Positions 36,389-47,290 of a DNA stretch of 64,000 nt are shown here, piece after piece. The position numbers and the translations under genes are program-made. The stretch's first letter is position 1; every line of letters starts with the position of its first letter. Source of the stretch: Yamadazyma tenuis (taxonomy: Eukaryota > Ascomycota > Pichiomycetes > Serinales > Debaryomycetaceae); assembly GCF_029203305.1 (NCBI RefSeq), contig NC_089466.1, positions 1,074,256 through 1,138,255 of the forward strand. Reading direction: 5' to 3'. Under the pieces are notes generated by a model. It worked only from the letters and a program-made list of their open reading frames with translations. It did not search any database and was not told the origin of the DNA.

Positions 36389-38889
36389 ATGAGACCTAGT
36401 GGGTTAGTCTTGTGGCTCCATATGTGGTTCCATATGTGGAACATAGCGGTGGCAGCGGTGATCTCGTCCGATACCATTACTTATGGGCCGGCCGATTTCT
36501 CAGCGAAGACTACACCATCAACACTGGCATAAGCTGGTCTATTGTCGATAACAGTATAAATGACTTCACTGGAACGTTCATGAATTTGGGCCATTTCTAT
36601 GTCACCACTGATAATCCAGCATTGGGTATACTGGTGAATATCGTCAATTCTGTTTTAGTTCAGTCCACGGGTTATATATCCCTTAATTCCTATGCAACTT
36701 CCATTGCACCCATTTATTATTGGGAGGCTCCAACGTTTTTAAACACTGGCTATTCGTGGTTTCTTGCCGATGGCTCGACTGGGGCCCCGGTTATGTCGAT
36801 TATTGCATCCTCATCCTGGCAAAACACTGGTCTTATGCATTTCTATATGAACACTAGAAATGCTCTTTCGGAGGTTCTTTTGGGGGCTCCGGTCGAGCTT
36901 TCCACAGGGACAATGATTAACTTGGGCACCATTTGTTTGGCAAACACGCTTTATCACCAAACTACTGATATTAGTCAGAATGGGTGTATTGATATCAGGG
37001 ACAATGCCAACGTGTATTTGAGTGGACAACTGGTGGATTCCACTCAGACTTTTTACTTGGAGAAAACCACCGCCAGTCTTCATATAGAAGCTAGCGACGG
37101 TTTGGTTATTTTAGTGGCCGGTTTCGGAGGTGGCAATATCATTGGGTTCTCTACGATTATCACGTCGTTCGAATATTCTGATGATACTTTGACTGTTGAG
37201 TCAAACGGAGGTACGGTTCAGTTTACCATTGGTACGGGCTATGTTGGTTCTTTTGAAATCATCACATCCAACTTCGGGGACACTGAGTTTATTCCACCTA
37301 CTGGAAATGCAGTAACGTACACTGACGATGTTCCTTCTCCTGCTCGACCAGCTCCATGTATGCTATGTTCAGAGATTCCTGCGGCACCTGGTACTACTTC
37401 TGCTGTCAGTGCATCCTCAGCTTCTTCAAGTACTGAAGTACCTTCTAGTAGCTTGAGTTCCAGTGAAGTGACATCTTCTCGTGAAGCATCGTCTTCTAGT
37501 GAAGCATCATCTTCTAGTGAAGCATCATCTTCTAGTGAAACATCATCTTCTAGTGAAGCATCCTCATCTAGTGAAGCATTGTCATCCAGCGAGATATCGT
37601 CTTCTAGTGAAGCATCGTCTTCTAGTGAAGCATCGTCTTCTAGTGAAGCATCGTCTTCTAGTGAAGCATCCTCATCTAGTGAAGCATTGTCATCCAGCGA
37701 GATATCGTCTTCTAGTGAAGCATCATCTTCTAGTGAAGCATCATCTTCTAGTGAAACATCGTCTTCTGGTGAAGCATCCTCATCCAGTGAAGTATCGTCT
37801 TCTAGTGAAGCATCCTCATCTAGTGAAGCATTGTCATCCAGCGAGATATCATCTTTTAGTGAAGCATCGTCTTCTAGTGAAGCATCCTCATCTAGTGAAG
37901 CATCGTCTTCTAGTGAAGCATCGTCTTCTAGTGAAGCATCGTCTTCTAGTGAAGCATCCTCATCTAGTGAAGCATTGTCATCCAGCGAGATATCGTCTTC
38001 TAGTGAAGCATCCTCATCTAGTGAAGCATTGTCATCCAGCGAGATATCGTCTTCTAGTGAAGCATCATCTTCTAGTGAAGTATCGTCTTTTAGTGAAGCA
38101 TCGTCTTTTAGTGAAGCATCGTCTTCTAGTGAAGCATCATCTTCTAGTGAAGCATCATCTTCTAGTGAAGCATCGTCTTCTAGTGAAGTATCGTCATCCA
38201 AGATGGCTTATTCGAGTCAAACCTCTTCTTCGACTAAAGTCCCACCTCCATTATCGACCCCGTCCTCATCAGAAAACTTGGCATCTATAGTGACATCTTC
38301 CTTGTATGAACCATCAAGTCAATCTCACGTGGCATCAATCACAGCTGTTACAATATCTCCCTCGATGGGGGCTCCTGAACTTACTTCTGGAGAAGCATTA
38401 GTACCAGGTGCTTCCATCATATCCACTCGGTCTCTTTCCCCGTCTGAAGCTTTATCAAGTCACTCTTCGATAAAGTCTGAAACTCTGGATATTCTTACTG
38501 AACCTACCACAATCACATATATCACCACTACCACCAAAACCTGGGAAGTTTATACTAATGATGAGGAAAATACTGCCTCTGGAGCTGGAAGATCGAAAGT
38601 TCCTGATGGGAAAGTGATCAGCCACGATGAAAATGAGGGTGCAGTGACTTTCACCAGCATTTCTACAGGCACTATCGAAGTAATAGTGACCACTGACTCA
38701 AACGGCCAGCCATTCACGACTTCCCAAGAGATTTCGATTTCTGCGGATACAGCCGGAGACTTAGGATTTTCTACAGCAACTAGTTCAACCGCTTCACCTA
38801 CAGTTTCTGCGCTTGAAGGTTCGGGGTCAACCAGAAATTCCTCGTGGTTATTATTCTTCAGCGTTGTGGCATTGTTGGCACTCTCCTAA
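36389..38889 (+). CDS. HYR/IFF-type GPI cell-wall protein, interrupted by a frameshift near codon 38
   Basis: The product is homologous to the hyphally regulated Hyr1/Iff proteins of Candida. An ATG at 36389 begins a signal peptide (LVLWLHMWFHMWNIAVAAV) followed by ISSDTITYGPADFS, then stops at 36530. The main frame, shifted by one base, continues the same domain with SEDYTINTGISWSIVDN and stays open to 38889. The join at about 36498-36507 fits loss of one base (or gain of two). Main-frame regions: the N-terminal Hyphal_reg_CWP domain to about residue 320, a long Ser-rich array of SSSEA units, a Thr/Ser stalk, and a C-terminal hydrophobic GPI-anchor signal (SSWLLFFSVVALLALS). Without the 5' segment the protein has no signal peptide. 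Either the gene is broken, the assembly has an error, or the shift is tolerated. Confidence 0.8.
37440..38205 (+). repeat. Ser-rich SSSEA coding minisatellite in the HYR/IFF-like gene
   Basis: About 50 tandem 15-base units (consensus TCTTCTAGTGAAGCA with A/G, T/C variants) encode SSSEA and variants (SSSEI, SSFSEA, LSSSEI). Higher-order blocks recur, for example the SEALSSSEISSSSEASS group. This is the O-glycosylated stalk typical of yeast wall proteins and is prone to length change. A long antisense open frame here is a by-product. Confidence 0.9.
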
Positions 38890-39210
38890 AAGTTGTCTAA
38901 TTTAGTGCTTCTTTGCATGCCCTGTTTGTTCATACTGGCTTTTATAGAGACACCTGTAGAAATATCAATACGTTTCAATGATAGATTATACAAGACTAGC
39001 TACCTATCTAATATCGGAACAAAATCCTTCAGCTTGATAGGACGTTATGATTCTATTTGATAGTTTCTGAAACCATCCTAATGCTTCGAATGCATGGTCG
39101 ATACTATCAGTAAACTTTTAATACCACCAACACATAGCCACACTCACGAAGTCTCTTCACAAAATAATATTTAATCAAATTACAAATCTAATCATTTGTT
39201 TTCAAGCACA
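38890..39210. other. Intergenic region after the HYR/IFF-like gene
   Basis: About 320 bases between two convergent genes. I see no gene, repeat or clear motif beyond AT-rich sequence suitable for polyadenylation (AATAATATTTAATC near 39164). Confidence 0.4.
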
Positions 39211-39660
39211 TTAATCCCAAACATTGGCAGGACTTCCCAGGCTCCAATTCTTTGAGATATTCCATTTTTTGATCTTCCAGACACCATCTCCAACTTTGAA
39301 TACGTCCAAGGTTTGGGAACTCGCATTAATATAAGCCTTATTGTCCTCTTTAAAGGCATTTTCCGGCTTAATATGATATGCTACACATTGAACTGTCAAT
39401 TGGGCAGCTCCTTCTTCCTTGAACTCAACCCTGGGACTGGTGAGATAATGAGTTGTAGTAACTGTAAAAAGGTGGCCACTGGTATACCCAAAAAAAGGTT
39501 CCCAGCCGTTGACAACAACGTCACCCATGACAAAGGTCAACTCTTCATTTTGGAGGCAAGCAGAGCCAAACAATTGAGCATCATTGGTGTCAATACCAAG
39601 CGTGGCTCGGTAGACGGTATCTATAATAGCTTCCCGTTCACTCAAAATCGATGAAGACAT
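39211..39660 (-). CDS. SnoaL-like/NTF2-fold protein
   Basis: The start at 39660 gives 149 residues (MSSSILSEREAIIDTVYRAT); an upstream in-frame ATG at 39735 would add 25 residues that look non-homologous. The sequence matches SnoaL-like small alpha/beta-barrel proteins: an N-terminal helix, AQLFGSACLQNEELTFVMG, TTTHYLTSPRVEF (histidine in the central strand), and a C-terminal KVGDGVWKIKKWNISKNWSLG strand pair. Such proteins in fungi are uncharacterised; relatives are cyclases, dehydratases or binding proteins for small hydrophobic molecules. No partner gene is obvious. Confidence 0.75.
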   Translation of the reverse strand: MSSSILSEREAIIDTVYRATLGIDTNDAQLFGSACLQNEELTFVMGDVVVNGWEPFFGYTSGHLFTVTTTHYLTSPRVEFKEEGAAQLTVQCVAYHIKPENAFKEDNKAYINASSQTLDVFKVGDGVWKIKKWNISKNWSLGSPANVWD

Positions 39661-40292
39661 TCTTTTTGGAGTTTGAAGATAGTGTCGTAGTTGGCCAATT
39701 TTATACCAATTTGTCCCGGGAGCTCGGAATATCATGTAGTCCGGTAGGATTATCTGGCTTCCGGCACTATTTTCAACATTGAAACCAGGATCATAACATC
39801 GCTATATTATATGTCGATGTACTTGTATGATTTCTGGCTCTCTAACCGTGCAAGGAACATGCAGATATGTGGATTCTATCAAAAGTTAGCATAAATCAAC
39901 TCGCACCCTGAAGCGGTCCAGGTGAGGCGGGTTTCGAGGTTGGTATATGCACATACTGTGTGCACATAACGCGCGGTTCACTTAGCTCTAAATTCAGGAT
40001 TACACAACCACATGATCTTCAATCACTCCGAACAAGTACTATAAGCATGTGGAAAAAATATGACAGGACAGTATCATGACAGAAAATTATCGCAAGTTGT
40101 CAGTTAGAGTGAGGAAATCGTGGACCTATTTGAAGCGAATACCAGACACAATAAAGGCTTCTTAGGGTTATAACATTCCATTGCAAAATTCGCGCTCACA
40201 GAAGACTTACTCCTTTCTTAATTAGAATGTGTTTTCTTGCTTGCATTGTGTATTTTCTGCAGCTACTGGGAACATTTGTTTTTTCTGAAACG
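39661..40292. other. Intergenic region between SnoaL-like and MFS genes
   Basis: About 630 bases upstream of the SnoaL-like gene and downstream of the MFS transporter. It has TATGCACATACTGTGTGCACATA (imperfect palindrome, 39946-39968, key halves TGCACATA and TGTGCACA) and GCGGTCCAGGTGAGGCGGG near 39912. No gene is seen. Confidence 0.35.
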
Positions 40293-41915
40293 CTAAGAAC
40301 AACTGTGTCCCCTAGGTTCATATGGAAAGAAAACTACCAAGATCCCAGCGAAAATAAACAAGGCACCGCTGATAAATATAGGGACTGAAGTGGCTAAGTT
40401 CGCATAAATGGCAATTATAGGCGCAAGAATACCTAGTATTCGATTGGCTGTTGCAGCCAAGCCAACTCCTGTTCCTCTGATTTTGGTAGGAAATATCTCC
40501 GGTGTGTAGGCATATAAAACCCCGTACATAATGTTTGACACAAAACTGAAGGCACAGTTCCATCCCAAATAGGTATTAGAAGTTTTGGCGGAGGTGGAGG
40601 CAAAAAGGAACACTCCTGTGAGTATTAGAGATCCCATTAGAGTCCCCTTTCTACCAAATTTTGTTTCCACACAGAACCCAGCTACAAAGGTTCCAGGTAT
40701 CCCCACCAGTGATACAATCGAGGAGTTTCGATACGTCTCATGTAGGTTTAAAGGCTTGTTCACATCGCCTTTTGTTTGGAGGAAATATGGTACGAAGGCA
40801 TTGTACAAGGGAAATGCTAATCCGATAATCGCCCAGGTGCTAATCACAAGTATCGTTGACATAGCTATTTTCTTTGAACGGAAACAGTTACGTATGTGCT
40901 CAGCATTGAACTTTTGTATTTTATCATTGAACAACCGGTTCTTTACAACATTCTCTTCGGGGAATTGCTCATCCACCTTTTGCAAAGCTTCTAGAGTAAG
41001 TGACACTTCAGTACCGTTGATCTTAGCAATTTTTTTGAGAGTCTCGATAGCCAAGTCGTCTCTACCACAGGCTACGTAAAACCTTGGAGATTCGAATACA
41101 GGGAAACAAAATCGGGCAATAAAAAACAAAAGAGTCAATCCTCCCATTGTGAACAAAAAATATCTCCAACCCTTATTATCAGCCTTCAAGCAAGTTTCCG
41201 AATGTGTATCGCATGAGTAGTTACCTATCAATCCCCATGCAATCAAGTTAGCAGCTAGCTGTCCAAGAGCCCACCATCCAGACATCATAGTAAGAAGCCA
41301 CTGGTGGGTGCTAGGAAGTGCTTCAAGAAACAACGCAGAATCCACTGGAAGATTACCACCAACACCCACTGACCACAACGACACAAACACAGACAATGTT
41401 CCAAAGTTTGGAGCTGAACCTGCTACTACAGCCCAAACTCCTGTAATTAAAAATGACAAATTGAAGGGCCATCTTCTGCCGATTACATCTGAAGACAATG
41501 ACCAAACGGCTGCTCCTACCAATAACCCGAGATTTTGGGCTAATCCCAAGTATGGACCTTTTCCTCTTGGTGGATGAATTCCGTCTGTCTCTCTAAGAAC
41601 AGGTATCATCAAACTGGTGGTCACAGGCCAGGCATTATCAACAAACCACCCGAAGCCTGCGACAAAGAAAAGACCATATTGGTATCGGCCGAAGCCAATT
41701 TCGTTCATTGACTTGCATAACATTGCAGTTTTGATGAGATAGTTGTGAGAAAAGTCAGTTGTGTCAAACATCAATGAGTCTACAATTGAAAATCTCTCTT
41801 CGGCAACTCTCATAGTGTTCTCACCTTTGGTTTTCGGAAAAGACACCAGTAAATGGACGTCATCAGCTTCAAGTTCCTCAACAATAGCACCAGACATTTC
41901 GTTAAATGAAGCCAT
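40293..41915 (-). CDS. SV2/SVOP-like MFS transporter
   Basis: The first ATG in frame is at 41915 and gives 540 residues. The arrangement is that of fungal SV2-like MFS proteins: NEIGFGRYQYGLFFVAGFGWFVDNAWP at the first helix, a GRRWPFN motif between helices 2 and 3, VGGNLPVDSALFLE in helix 4, a long central loop, and YTPEIFPTKIRGTGVGLAA in the second half (PEIFPTxxRG is a general sugar/organic-cation transporter signature). Substrate unknown. An extracellular loop with paired cysteines (NYSCDTHSETC) is notable. It is the last intact gene before the subtelomeric repeats. Confidence 0.83.
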   Translation of the reverse strand: MASFNEMSGAIVEELEADDVHLLVSFPKTKGENTMRVAEERFSIVDSLMFDTTDFSHNYLIKTAMLCKSMNEIGFGRYQYGLFFVAGFGWFVDNAWPVTTSLMIPVLRETDGIHPPRGKGPYLGLAQNLGLLVGAAVWSLSSDVIGRRWPFNLSFLITGVWAVVAGSAPNFGTLSVFVSLWSVGVGGNLPVDSALFLEALPSTHQWLLTMMSGWWALGQLAANLIAWGLIGNYSCDTHSETCLKADNKGWRYFLFTMGGLTLLFFIARFCFPVFESPRFYVACGRDDLAIETLKKIAKINGTEVSLTLEALQKVDEQFPEENVVKNRLFNDKIQKFNAEHIRNCFRSKKIAMSTILVISTWAIIGLAFPLYNAFVPYFLQTKGDVNKPLNLHETYRNSSIVSLVGIPGTFVAGFCVETKFGRKGTLMGSLILTGVFLFASTSAKTSNTYLGWNCAFSFVSNIMYGVLYAYTPEIFPTKIRGTGVGLAATANRILGILAPIIAIYANLATSVPIFISGALFIFAGILVVFFPYEPRGHSCS

Positions 41916-42204
41916 ACTTCTTGAGTCACACTTCCAAGGTTCAGGTACAGTCAAATATTTTTATGGCCACTCGTATATGATTGCAGTTATTTAGTCGGGC
42001 GATTGCGAATAAAAGTATGCAAGTCTCAAATGTGACGGTTTTCGAATCTGTCAGATCACATTGAATGAACAGGATGAATAGGTATCTAGCCTTTTTCCCT
42101 AATAGGTCTTTAGCAACATCTGAAGCAGTGTCTTGCAAGCCCTTCTTGGCTGTCAAAGCCTCAGTTAAATTGTCCTACAAAAGAGCGTCAAAATCAGGGC
42201 ATTA

Positions 42205-43175
42205 ATACCTAATGGTAAAAGCTCCTGTAGCGGCAACCAATTAAACAGTCTAGATTTGTTGCGACAAGTCTCATAAGCTTCGGCTGCGAAAATATACAAC
42301 AGACTTTCCTGAGCACTACCGCGTTGCATCAAATATCTGGTGTAAAACTATTTAATACAAATTCATAATTGAGCGAAAACCTTCATACGGGCGAGATCCA
42401 ATTTTTGATATCTATTTTATCCGCACACGAACTGAAACAACCCAAGACAATCAATCGATGTTTGATGTTCAAGCTGCGGTTGAGGTTGGTTTCATTTATT
42501 TTGTTAGTTAGGCCGAATATTCTGGTATTACATTAAGTGTAGTTATTAGAATATTGAAAAGTTTCTAAAATGAGTAATTTTAAATTTATTGAACAGAATT
42601 AATGGATTTTGCGAATTGAAGAAAATTCTAAGTAGAAATTGCTTGATTGATAATTCGTAAACTCCACCCAAAAACGGGGCACACATGCTCATACACGGTA
42701 TTCTCCATAGAATTTGGTTTTTATGATGCAACTTCTACACTATGTGGTTCCGAAACAGGTTTGCCCCCAGCCTTCCTTGTAGACGGACTTAAAACTTTTT
42801 GGATACGCACATTTCTCGTTAGCCTTAACTATCAGATTTTTACTAATCGCTCGGATTTAACGGATTGCCAAATATAGAAGCATTGTTCATAATCAGATGC
42901 AGGATATCTGACATACGTCGTCAGTTTTCCTGGTCTGTAGTACGAAAGCAGAAAGGGGCATCATTTATAACAACAAAGTAGATACAGCAGATTTGGATAC
43001 TGACCTCTTCCAATGAAATAAGAGAATGACACCTCCTATCCTACCCCTTTTTTCAGGCTTATAGGATCACAATAACCCCTTCATGCACAAACCCGTACAT
43101 AGTTATATTGTTCATCTAAGTTTGGTCTATAGCAGACGCTGTATATCGTGTTGTATGCTATATAATCTACGGTAG
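42205..43175 (+). repeat. Subtelomeric repeat X, forward copy A (most complete internal copy)
   Basis: It shares blocks with 62012-62770, 53871-54310, 53026-53640 and 47549-47967. Landmarks in order: GTAAAAGCTCCTGTAGCGG, TCTAGATTTGTTGCGACAAG, AGCTTCGGCTGCGAAAA, GAGCGAAAACC, a hairpin region near 42452-42482, GAAACAGGTTTGCCCCC, CCTTCCTTGT, GATTTTTACTAATCGCTCGG, and TAGTTATATTGTTCATCTAAG. Coding potential is broken in all copies. It lacks a TATATAATGAC segment that is present in the copies at 53.9 and 62.0 kb. Confidence 0.85.
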
Positions 43176-43877
43176 GGACACGAAATGAAGTTTTGTCTCA
43201 ATTCCTTCGAAAACATAACGCCGAAGTTGTTTTGGGTCCCTTCACGACATAACATCATAGTCGAAGAGATCTTCTTTATATGGAGACCCCTCGAGCTGAT
43301 GAACCATGCCTGTCCATTTCATCTAGCTTGTACAGTGTTTCTTGAGCTCCCCAAACTTCTCCTTCGCAATCATAAATATGCGGCCAACACTGGATAGCAT
43401 AGTCGTGCGACGTCAGAACTTGATAGAAAAATTTACTGGAGATGTCAGCCGGGACTTCTACACTATCCGAAATTGACATTTGACAAGGAATCAGGCACGT
43501 GTAAACCGTTGGATACAAAATAATTGAGGTATTCTGGTCAATGAGATTGTATCTGTTCCGCCACCAACATGACATAATGAATGTTAATTTTCGGATTACC
43601 CGGGCTCCTAAAATATATTTTCTTGACACCGTTTTTGAATCTGCACTTCATGGATTATTCAGGTTATGTCTCCATCCACTTTAGTTTTCTTGAGGGGGAT
43701 TTAAAACGCATGGAGAACTAGGGCGATGGGATTTAACAACACGGGGTAGTTCAAGAGGCACCCTCTACCAGAACTTTTCACAGGTTTGATTGAACTGTGC
43801 TCTTTTCTCATGTCTACCAAACACCATAGCAATACCTGACATCTTTTATTTTGTAAATCCTTTGCCCAAAGCTGTTA
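43176..43877. other. Subtelomeric sequence without supported gene
   Basis: A 117-codon open frame lies at 43276-43629 on the minus strand (with VEVPADISSKFFYQVLTSHDYAIQC and a Trp/Cys-rich N-terminus). I recognise no family and it sits among relics, so I treat it as unproven; it could be the remains of a gene. Confidence 0.3.
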
Positions 43878-44110
43878 AGCTGGCCGGCGGAAACCAGTCA
43901 AATGTTTCACTTTTTTAGGCGTGTATTACAAGATACCAAACCTGGGGTCCTTATTAGTTTCTTTAGTATGAAGACGTATTGGCATTCAGAACCAGCCCAA
44001 CAGATTCCAAAAAGGATTAATGGCTGGGTATACTGCCCCATTTGTAAGAAGTTGCCTTTAGAAGGCCTATTTGATTTATCTACAGAAATATTCAATAGCC
44101 TCATTAGTGA
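43878..44110 (+). repeat. Subtelomeric repeat Y, copy 1 (transporter 3' end plus flank)
   Basis: It aligns with 48820-49050, 57435-57600 and 61870-61990. The left edge matches the last codons of the sugar-transporter relic at 48.3-48.9 kb (GGCTGGCC, AGTCAAATRTTTC, TTTTTAGGCGTGTAT). Farther right, GGCATTCAGAACCAGC, CAGATTCCAAAAAGGAT and TAATGGCTGGGTATACTG recur in the other copies. Confidence 0.75.
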
Positions 44111-44755
44111 AACGATTCACCGAATGTGAATACTATCCAGCATGAAATGCCTGAGCTGATTCATGTTGTTGTCAAATAATGATCAATTTATTGTAGCTGC
44201 AAGTTTAAGATTTTCTCATATTTCACGAGCAACCATTTATAGGAATATCCTATCTACTTAAGGTATGAAATTGGGGGGGGGAAGGAAATAACGGCGTCTT
44301 CACATTACTAATTTGGAAAAACAGGAGCCAGGACAGAGCTTATCAAAAGATAAAGATAAATCAAAGTTTATTCAAAAATAAAAGTATTTCTAATGCAAGG
44401 TTCCGAGCAACCAAAACGAGTCATGGAGATGCCAAAGTATGCAGTATATTTTGACATAGCCCTTATACTCAAATTTTTGAACCTCTTTGGGTAGCTCTCT
44501 TTGTATGGGTCTGTATGTTGGGATGGAACTTCATTTCTGCTATCCACATTGAGCTGGTTTTGCTTAAAAAGGTGGGAACTATGTGTAAAGAGAATCCCAT
44601 AAGCTTTAATCTTATTTTCAATTGTTTTTACTAAGATTCTCACCCATTCTGGTCTTGTTCTGCTCTACGATGGTGATTAAGTATAGGTAAACATCGTATA
44701 AACATCAACAGTATTTATATTGATTAAGAGTCTTGAAGATTGAAGTCAAACAATA
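44111..44755. promoter_or_regulatory. Upstream region of adhesin 1
   Basis: About 640 AT-rich bases with an eight-G run at 44274-44281 and no convincing gene. The last bases, ending GAAGTCAAACAATA before the ATG, resemble the leader of adhesin 3 (GAAGTTAAACAATA), so the two genes share 5' flanks. A TATA-like GTATTTATATTG lies at about 44710. Confidence 0.45.
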
Positions 44756-47290
44756 ATGAACAATCGGTTCACGGTAACTCTTCTTTTTGTTATTCAGCTT
44801 CTTTGTGCTACAGCCACTGCTGATACTATCGGGGGATGTAGCCCCCAATCTGTTTCTAAAGGTTTATACGTCGAATATATCAACACCACTTGGAATGAAT
44901 ATGGTATTTTCACTCAGTCTGAAGTTACTGATGGGCTTTCTGCACTTGACAAAACCGAGGCCAGTATCTCCTGGGGAGGGGTAACCAACCAAAATTTCTA
45001 TTACTTGGCTGATTCTGGTTCTTCTGCTGTGTATGATGACTTATACGGAAAAACGGTTAACATAGCGTACTTTGGTTTGAGACTCTCGGGGTATTTTTAT
45101 GCCAGTTCAACGGGAGATTACACTTTTGAGATAAGCTTTGCCGATGACGCTTTGTCTCTTGCTATTGGAGCAGGAGTCGCAATGGATTGTTGTGCATTGG
45201 AACCGCTCACAGGAAATGTCGATGAAAATGCTTACGTCTATAAAACAAATACGAGCACAAGTGTTACGAAGACACTTAGCCTTACAGCAGGAGTCTATTA
45301 TCCTATTAAGATGGTCTACTATCAAGCAACTTTCATAGCTGAGATTGAAATGTCGGTACTCTATCCTGATGGAACAAATCATACAACTGATATTGACTGG
45401 TACAGCTCCACGGATAACAGTACATCTTGTCCTTATTACACAACCACCACCGTTATATGGACAGGATCTGACACTGAGACTATCACAGAAACAGCCTCTG
45501 ATGGGGATGTATTTGTTACCGTTGAGGTACCAGAATCAACAACCACCACTACTGAGCCATGGACAGGTACTGGTACTACTACAACCACAATCTATCCATC
45601 CAACCAAAGTGATCCTGTAACTATTGAAGTCAAAACTCCAGAATCCACAACTTCCACTACTGAACCATGGACTGGTACTGGTACCTTCGAGACAACAATT
45701 TATCCTTCGAATCCAAGTGACCCGGTAACGGTGCTTAAGAAGACCCCAGAATCAACAACTTCCACTACTGAACCATGGACTGGTACTGGTACCTTCGAGA
45801 CAACAATCTATCCTTCGAATCCAAGTGACCCGGTAACGGTGCTTAAGAAGACCCCAGAATCAACAACTTCCACTACTGAACCATGGACTGGTACTGGTAC
45901 CTTCGAGACAACAATTTATCCTTCGAATCCAAGTGACCCGGTAACGGTGCTTAAGAAGACCCCAGAATCGACAACCACTACCACTAGTCGCGGAACTATT
46001 GACACAACCTTCACTTTAACTCCTTCAAACCCAAGTGATCCAGTGACTGTTGTTGTTGAGACGAGTCCTACTTCCTCAAGTCCTAATTCCTCAAGTCCTA
46101 GCTCAAGTGCTTTAATCCTGTCGTTTCACTGGTTGAATTCAAGTACTTTAATATTATCTTCAAGTATTCGTTTGTCAACAGGTTCATCGTCGAACGTTGC
46201 TTCTTCATCTAGTCCAGTACCATCTTCAAGTGTTGTTTCTCCTTCTATTCCAGTACCATCTTCGAGTGTTCCACCTACACCACCACCTTCAGGAAGTGTT
46301 GTTACTATTACCACCCCTTGGACTGGCTCTGTTACATCAACTTACACCACAACTGGAACTGATGGTAAACCAACTGTTGTTGTCGATACCCCTGTACCTA
46401 CAATCACTACTCCATGGACCGGCTCTGTTTCATCAACTTACACCACAACTGGAACTGATGGTAAACCAACTGCAGTTGTTGAAACCCCAGTTAGTGTTTT
46501 CACTATAACTACCCCTTGGACCGGCTCTGTTACATCAACTTACACCACAACTGGAACTGATGGTAAACCAACTGCAGTTGTTGAAACCCCAGTTAGTGTT
46601 TACACTATAACTACCCCTTGGACCGGCTCTGTTACATCAACTTACACCACAACTGGAACTGATGGTAAACCAACTGCAGTTGTTGAAACCCCAGTTAGTG
46701 TTTTCACTATAACCACCCCTTGGACTGGCTCTGTTACATCAACTTACACCACAACTGGAACTGATGGTAAACCAACTGTTGTTGTCGATACCCCTGTACC
46801 TACAATCACTACTCCATGGACCGGCTCTGTTTCATCAACTTACACCACAACTGGAACTGATGGTAAACCAACTGTTGTCGTTGAAACTCCAGAACCTGTT
46901 GTCATCGAAAAAGATGACATCACCATCATCTTACCATGCACTTGTAAGGAGCCTTCAACCACCACAACAACTGGTGATGATGGTAAGAATACCGTTGTAT
47001 GTAACATCCCACACTCATTAGTGTCCACTGTGGTGGTAACTGAACCATGCACAAATGTCGCCGGAGATGTCACTGTCACAACATATACCACCTTCACTGT
47101 CGCTGCTGCTATCACTGCTAACCCTACTGAAACCGTTGCTCCAACTGGTACTGAAGGTAGTGGTTCTGAAGCTGCTTCGGCAGGTAATGATACCTCACCA
47201 CAAGAAGTCTCCACTTACGAGGCCATGGGTTCAAAAAACACATACACATTCTTGGCTGTGTTATCCGCTCTTTTGTGGATATCCTCTTGA
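44756..47290 (+). CDS. Flo-type PA14 GPI adhesin 1
   Basis: This encodes 844 residues. A signal peptide (1-22) is followed by a PA14/Flo lectin-like domain at about 26-235: GGCSPQSVSKGL start, GKTVNIAYFGLRLSGYFYASSTGDYTF, the D130-D131 pair (FADDALSL) corresponding to the calcium-binding D-cis-D of Flo/Epa proteins, MDCC, and the VLYPDGTNHTTDIDWY strand. The stalk carries flocculin-type WTG repeats, including three identical 36-residue units, Ser-rich segments, and PWTGSVTSTYTTTGTDGKP units. The C-terminal ~150 residues end with a GPI-anchor signal (TYTFLAVLSALLWISS). The family mediates calcium-dependent carbohydrate binding in flocculation or host/substrate adhesion; the ligand cannot be inferred. 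Confidence 0.9.
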   Translation: MNNRFTVTLLFVIQLLCATATADTIGGCSPQSVSKGLYVEYINTTWNEYGIFTQSEVTDGLSALDKTEASISWGGVTNQNFYYLADSGSSAVYDDLYGKTVNIAYFGLRLSGYFYASSTGDYTFEISFADDALSLAIGAGVAMDCCALEPLTGNVDENAYVYKTNTSTSVTKTLSLTAGVYYPIKMVYYQATFIAEIEMSVLYPDGTNHTTDIDWYSSTDNSTSCPYYTTTTVIWTGSDTETITETASDGDVFVTVEVPESTTTTTEPWTGTGTTTTTIYPSNQSDPVTIEVKTPESTTSTTEPWTGTGTFETTIYPSNPSDPVTVLKKTPESTTSTTEPWTGTGTFETTIYPSNPSDPVTVLKKTPESTTSTTEPWTGTGTFETTIYPSNPSDPVTVLKKTPESTTTTTSRGTIDTTFTLTPSNPSDPVTVVVETSPTSSSPNSSSPSSSALILSFHWLNSSTLILSSSIRLSTGSSSNVASSSSPVPSSSVVSPSIPVPSSSVPPTPPPSGSVVTITTPWTGSVTSTYTTTGTDGKPTVVVDTPVPTITTPWTGSVSSTYTTTGTDGKPTAVVETPVSVFTITTPWTGSVTSTYTTTGTDGKPTAVVETPVSVYTITTPWTGSVTSTYTTTGTDGKPTAVVETPVSVFTITTPWTGSVTSTYTTTGTDGKPTVVVDTPVPTITTPWTGSVSSTYTTTGTDGKPTVVVETPEPVVIEKDDITIILPCTCKEPSTTTTTGDDGKNTVVCNIPHSLVSTVVVTEPCTNVAGDVTVTTYTTFTVAAAITANPTETVAPTGTEGSGSEAASAGNDTSPQEVSTYEAMGSKNTYTFLAVLSALLWISS
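45641..45964 (+). repeat. Three 108-bp coding repeats in adhesin 1
   Basis: Units begin at 45641, 45749 and 45857 and encode the 36-residue stretch EPWTGTGTFETTIYPSNPSD with flanking Thr-rich and VTVLKKTP segments. The copies differ at only a few positions. A related array of TTPWTG units follows at about 46307-46890. Confidence 0.9.

Noticed and set aside
36480..36520. Programmed -1 frameshift in the HYR-like gene
   Set aside because: No canonical slippery heptamer or downstream pseudoknot was evident. A simple indel explains it, though this should be tested experimentally.
37239..38290. Long antisense and alternate-frame proteins (Asp/Ser-rich and His/Lys-rich) in the HYR repeat
   Set aside because: Frame shadows of a 15-base coding repeat with no domain on either side.
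43276..43629. 117-codon minus-strand frame in the subtelomere
   Set aside because: No recognisable family, no duplicate copy and surrounded by relics. It could be a gene fossil, but I cannot support it.
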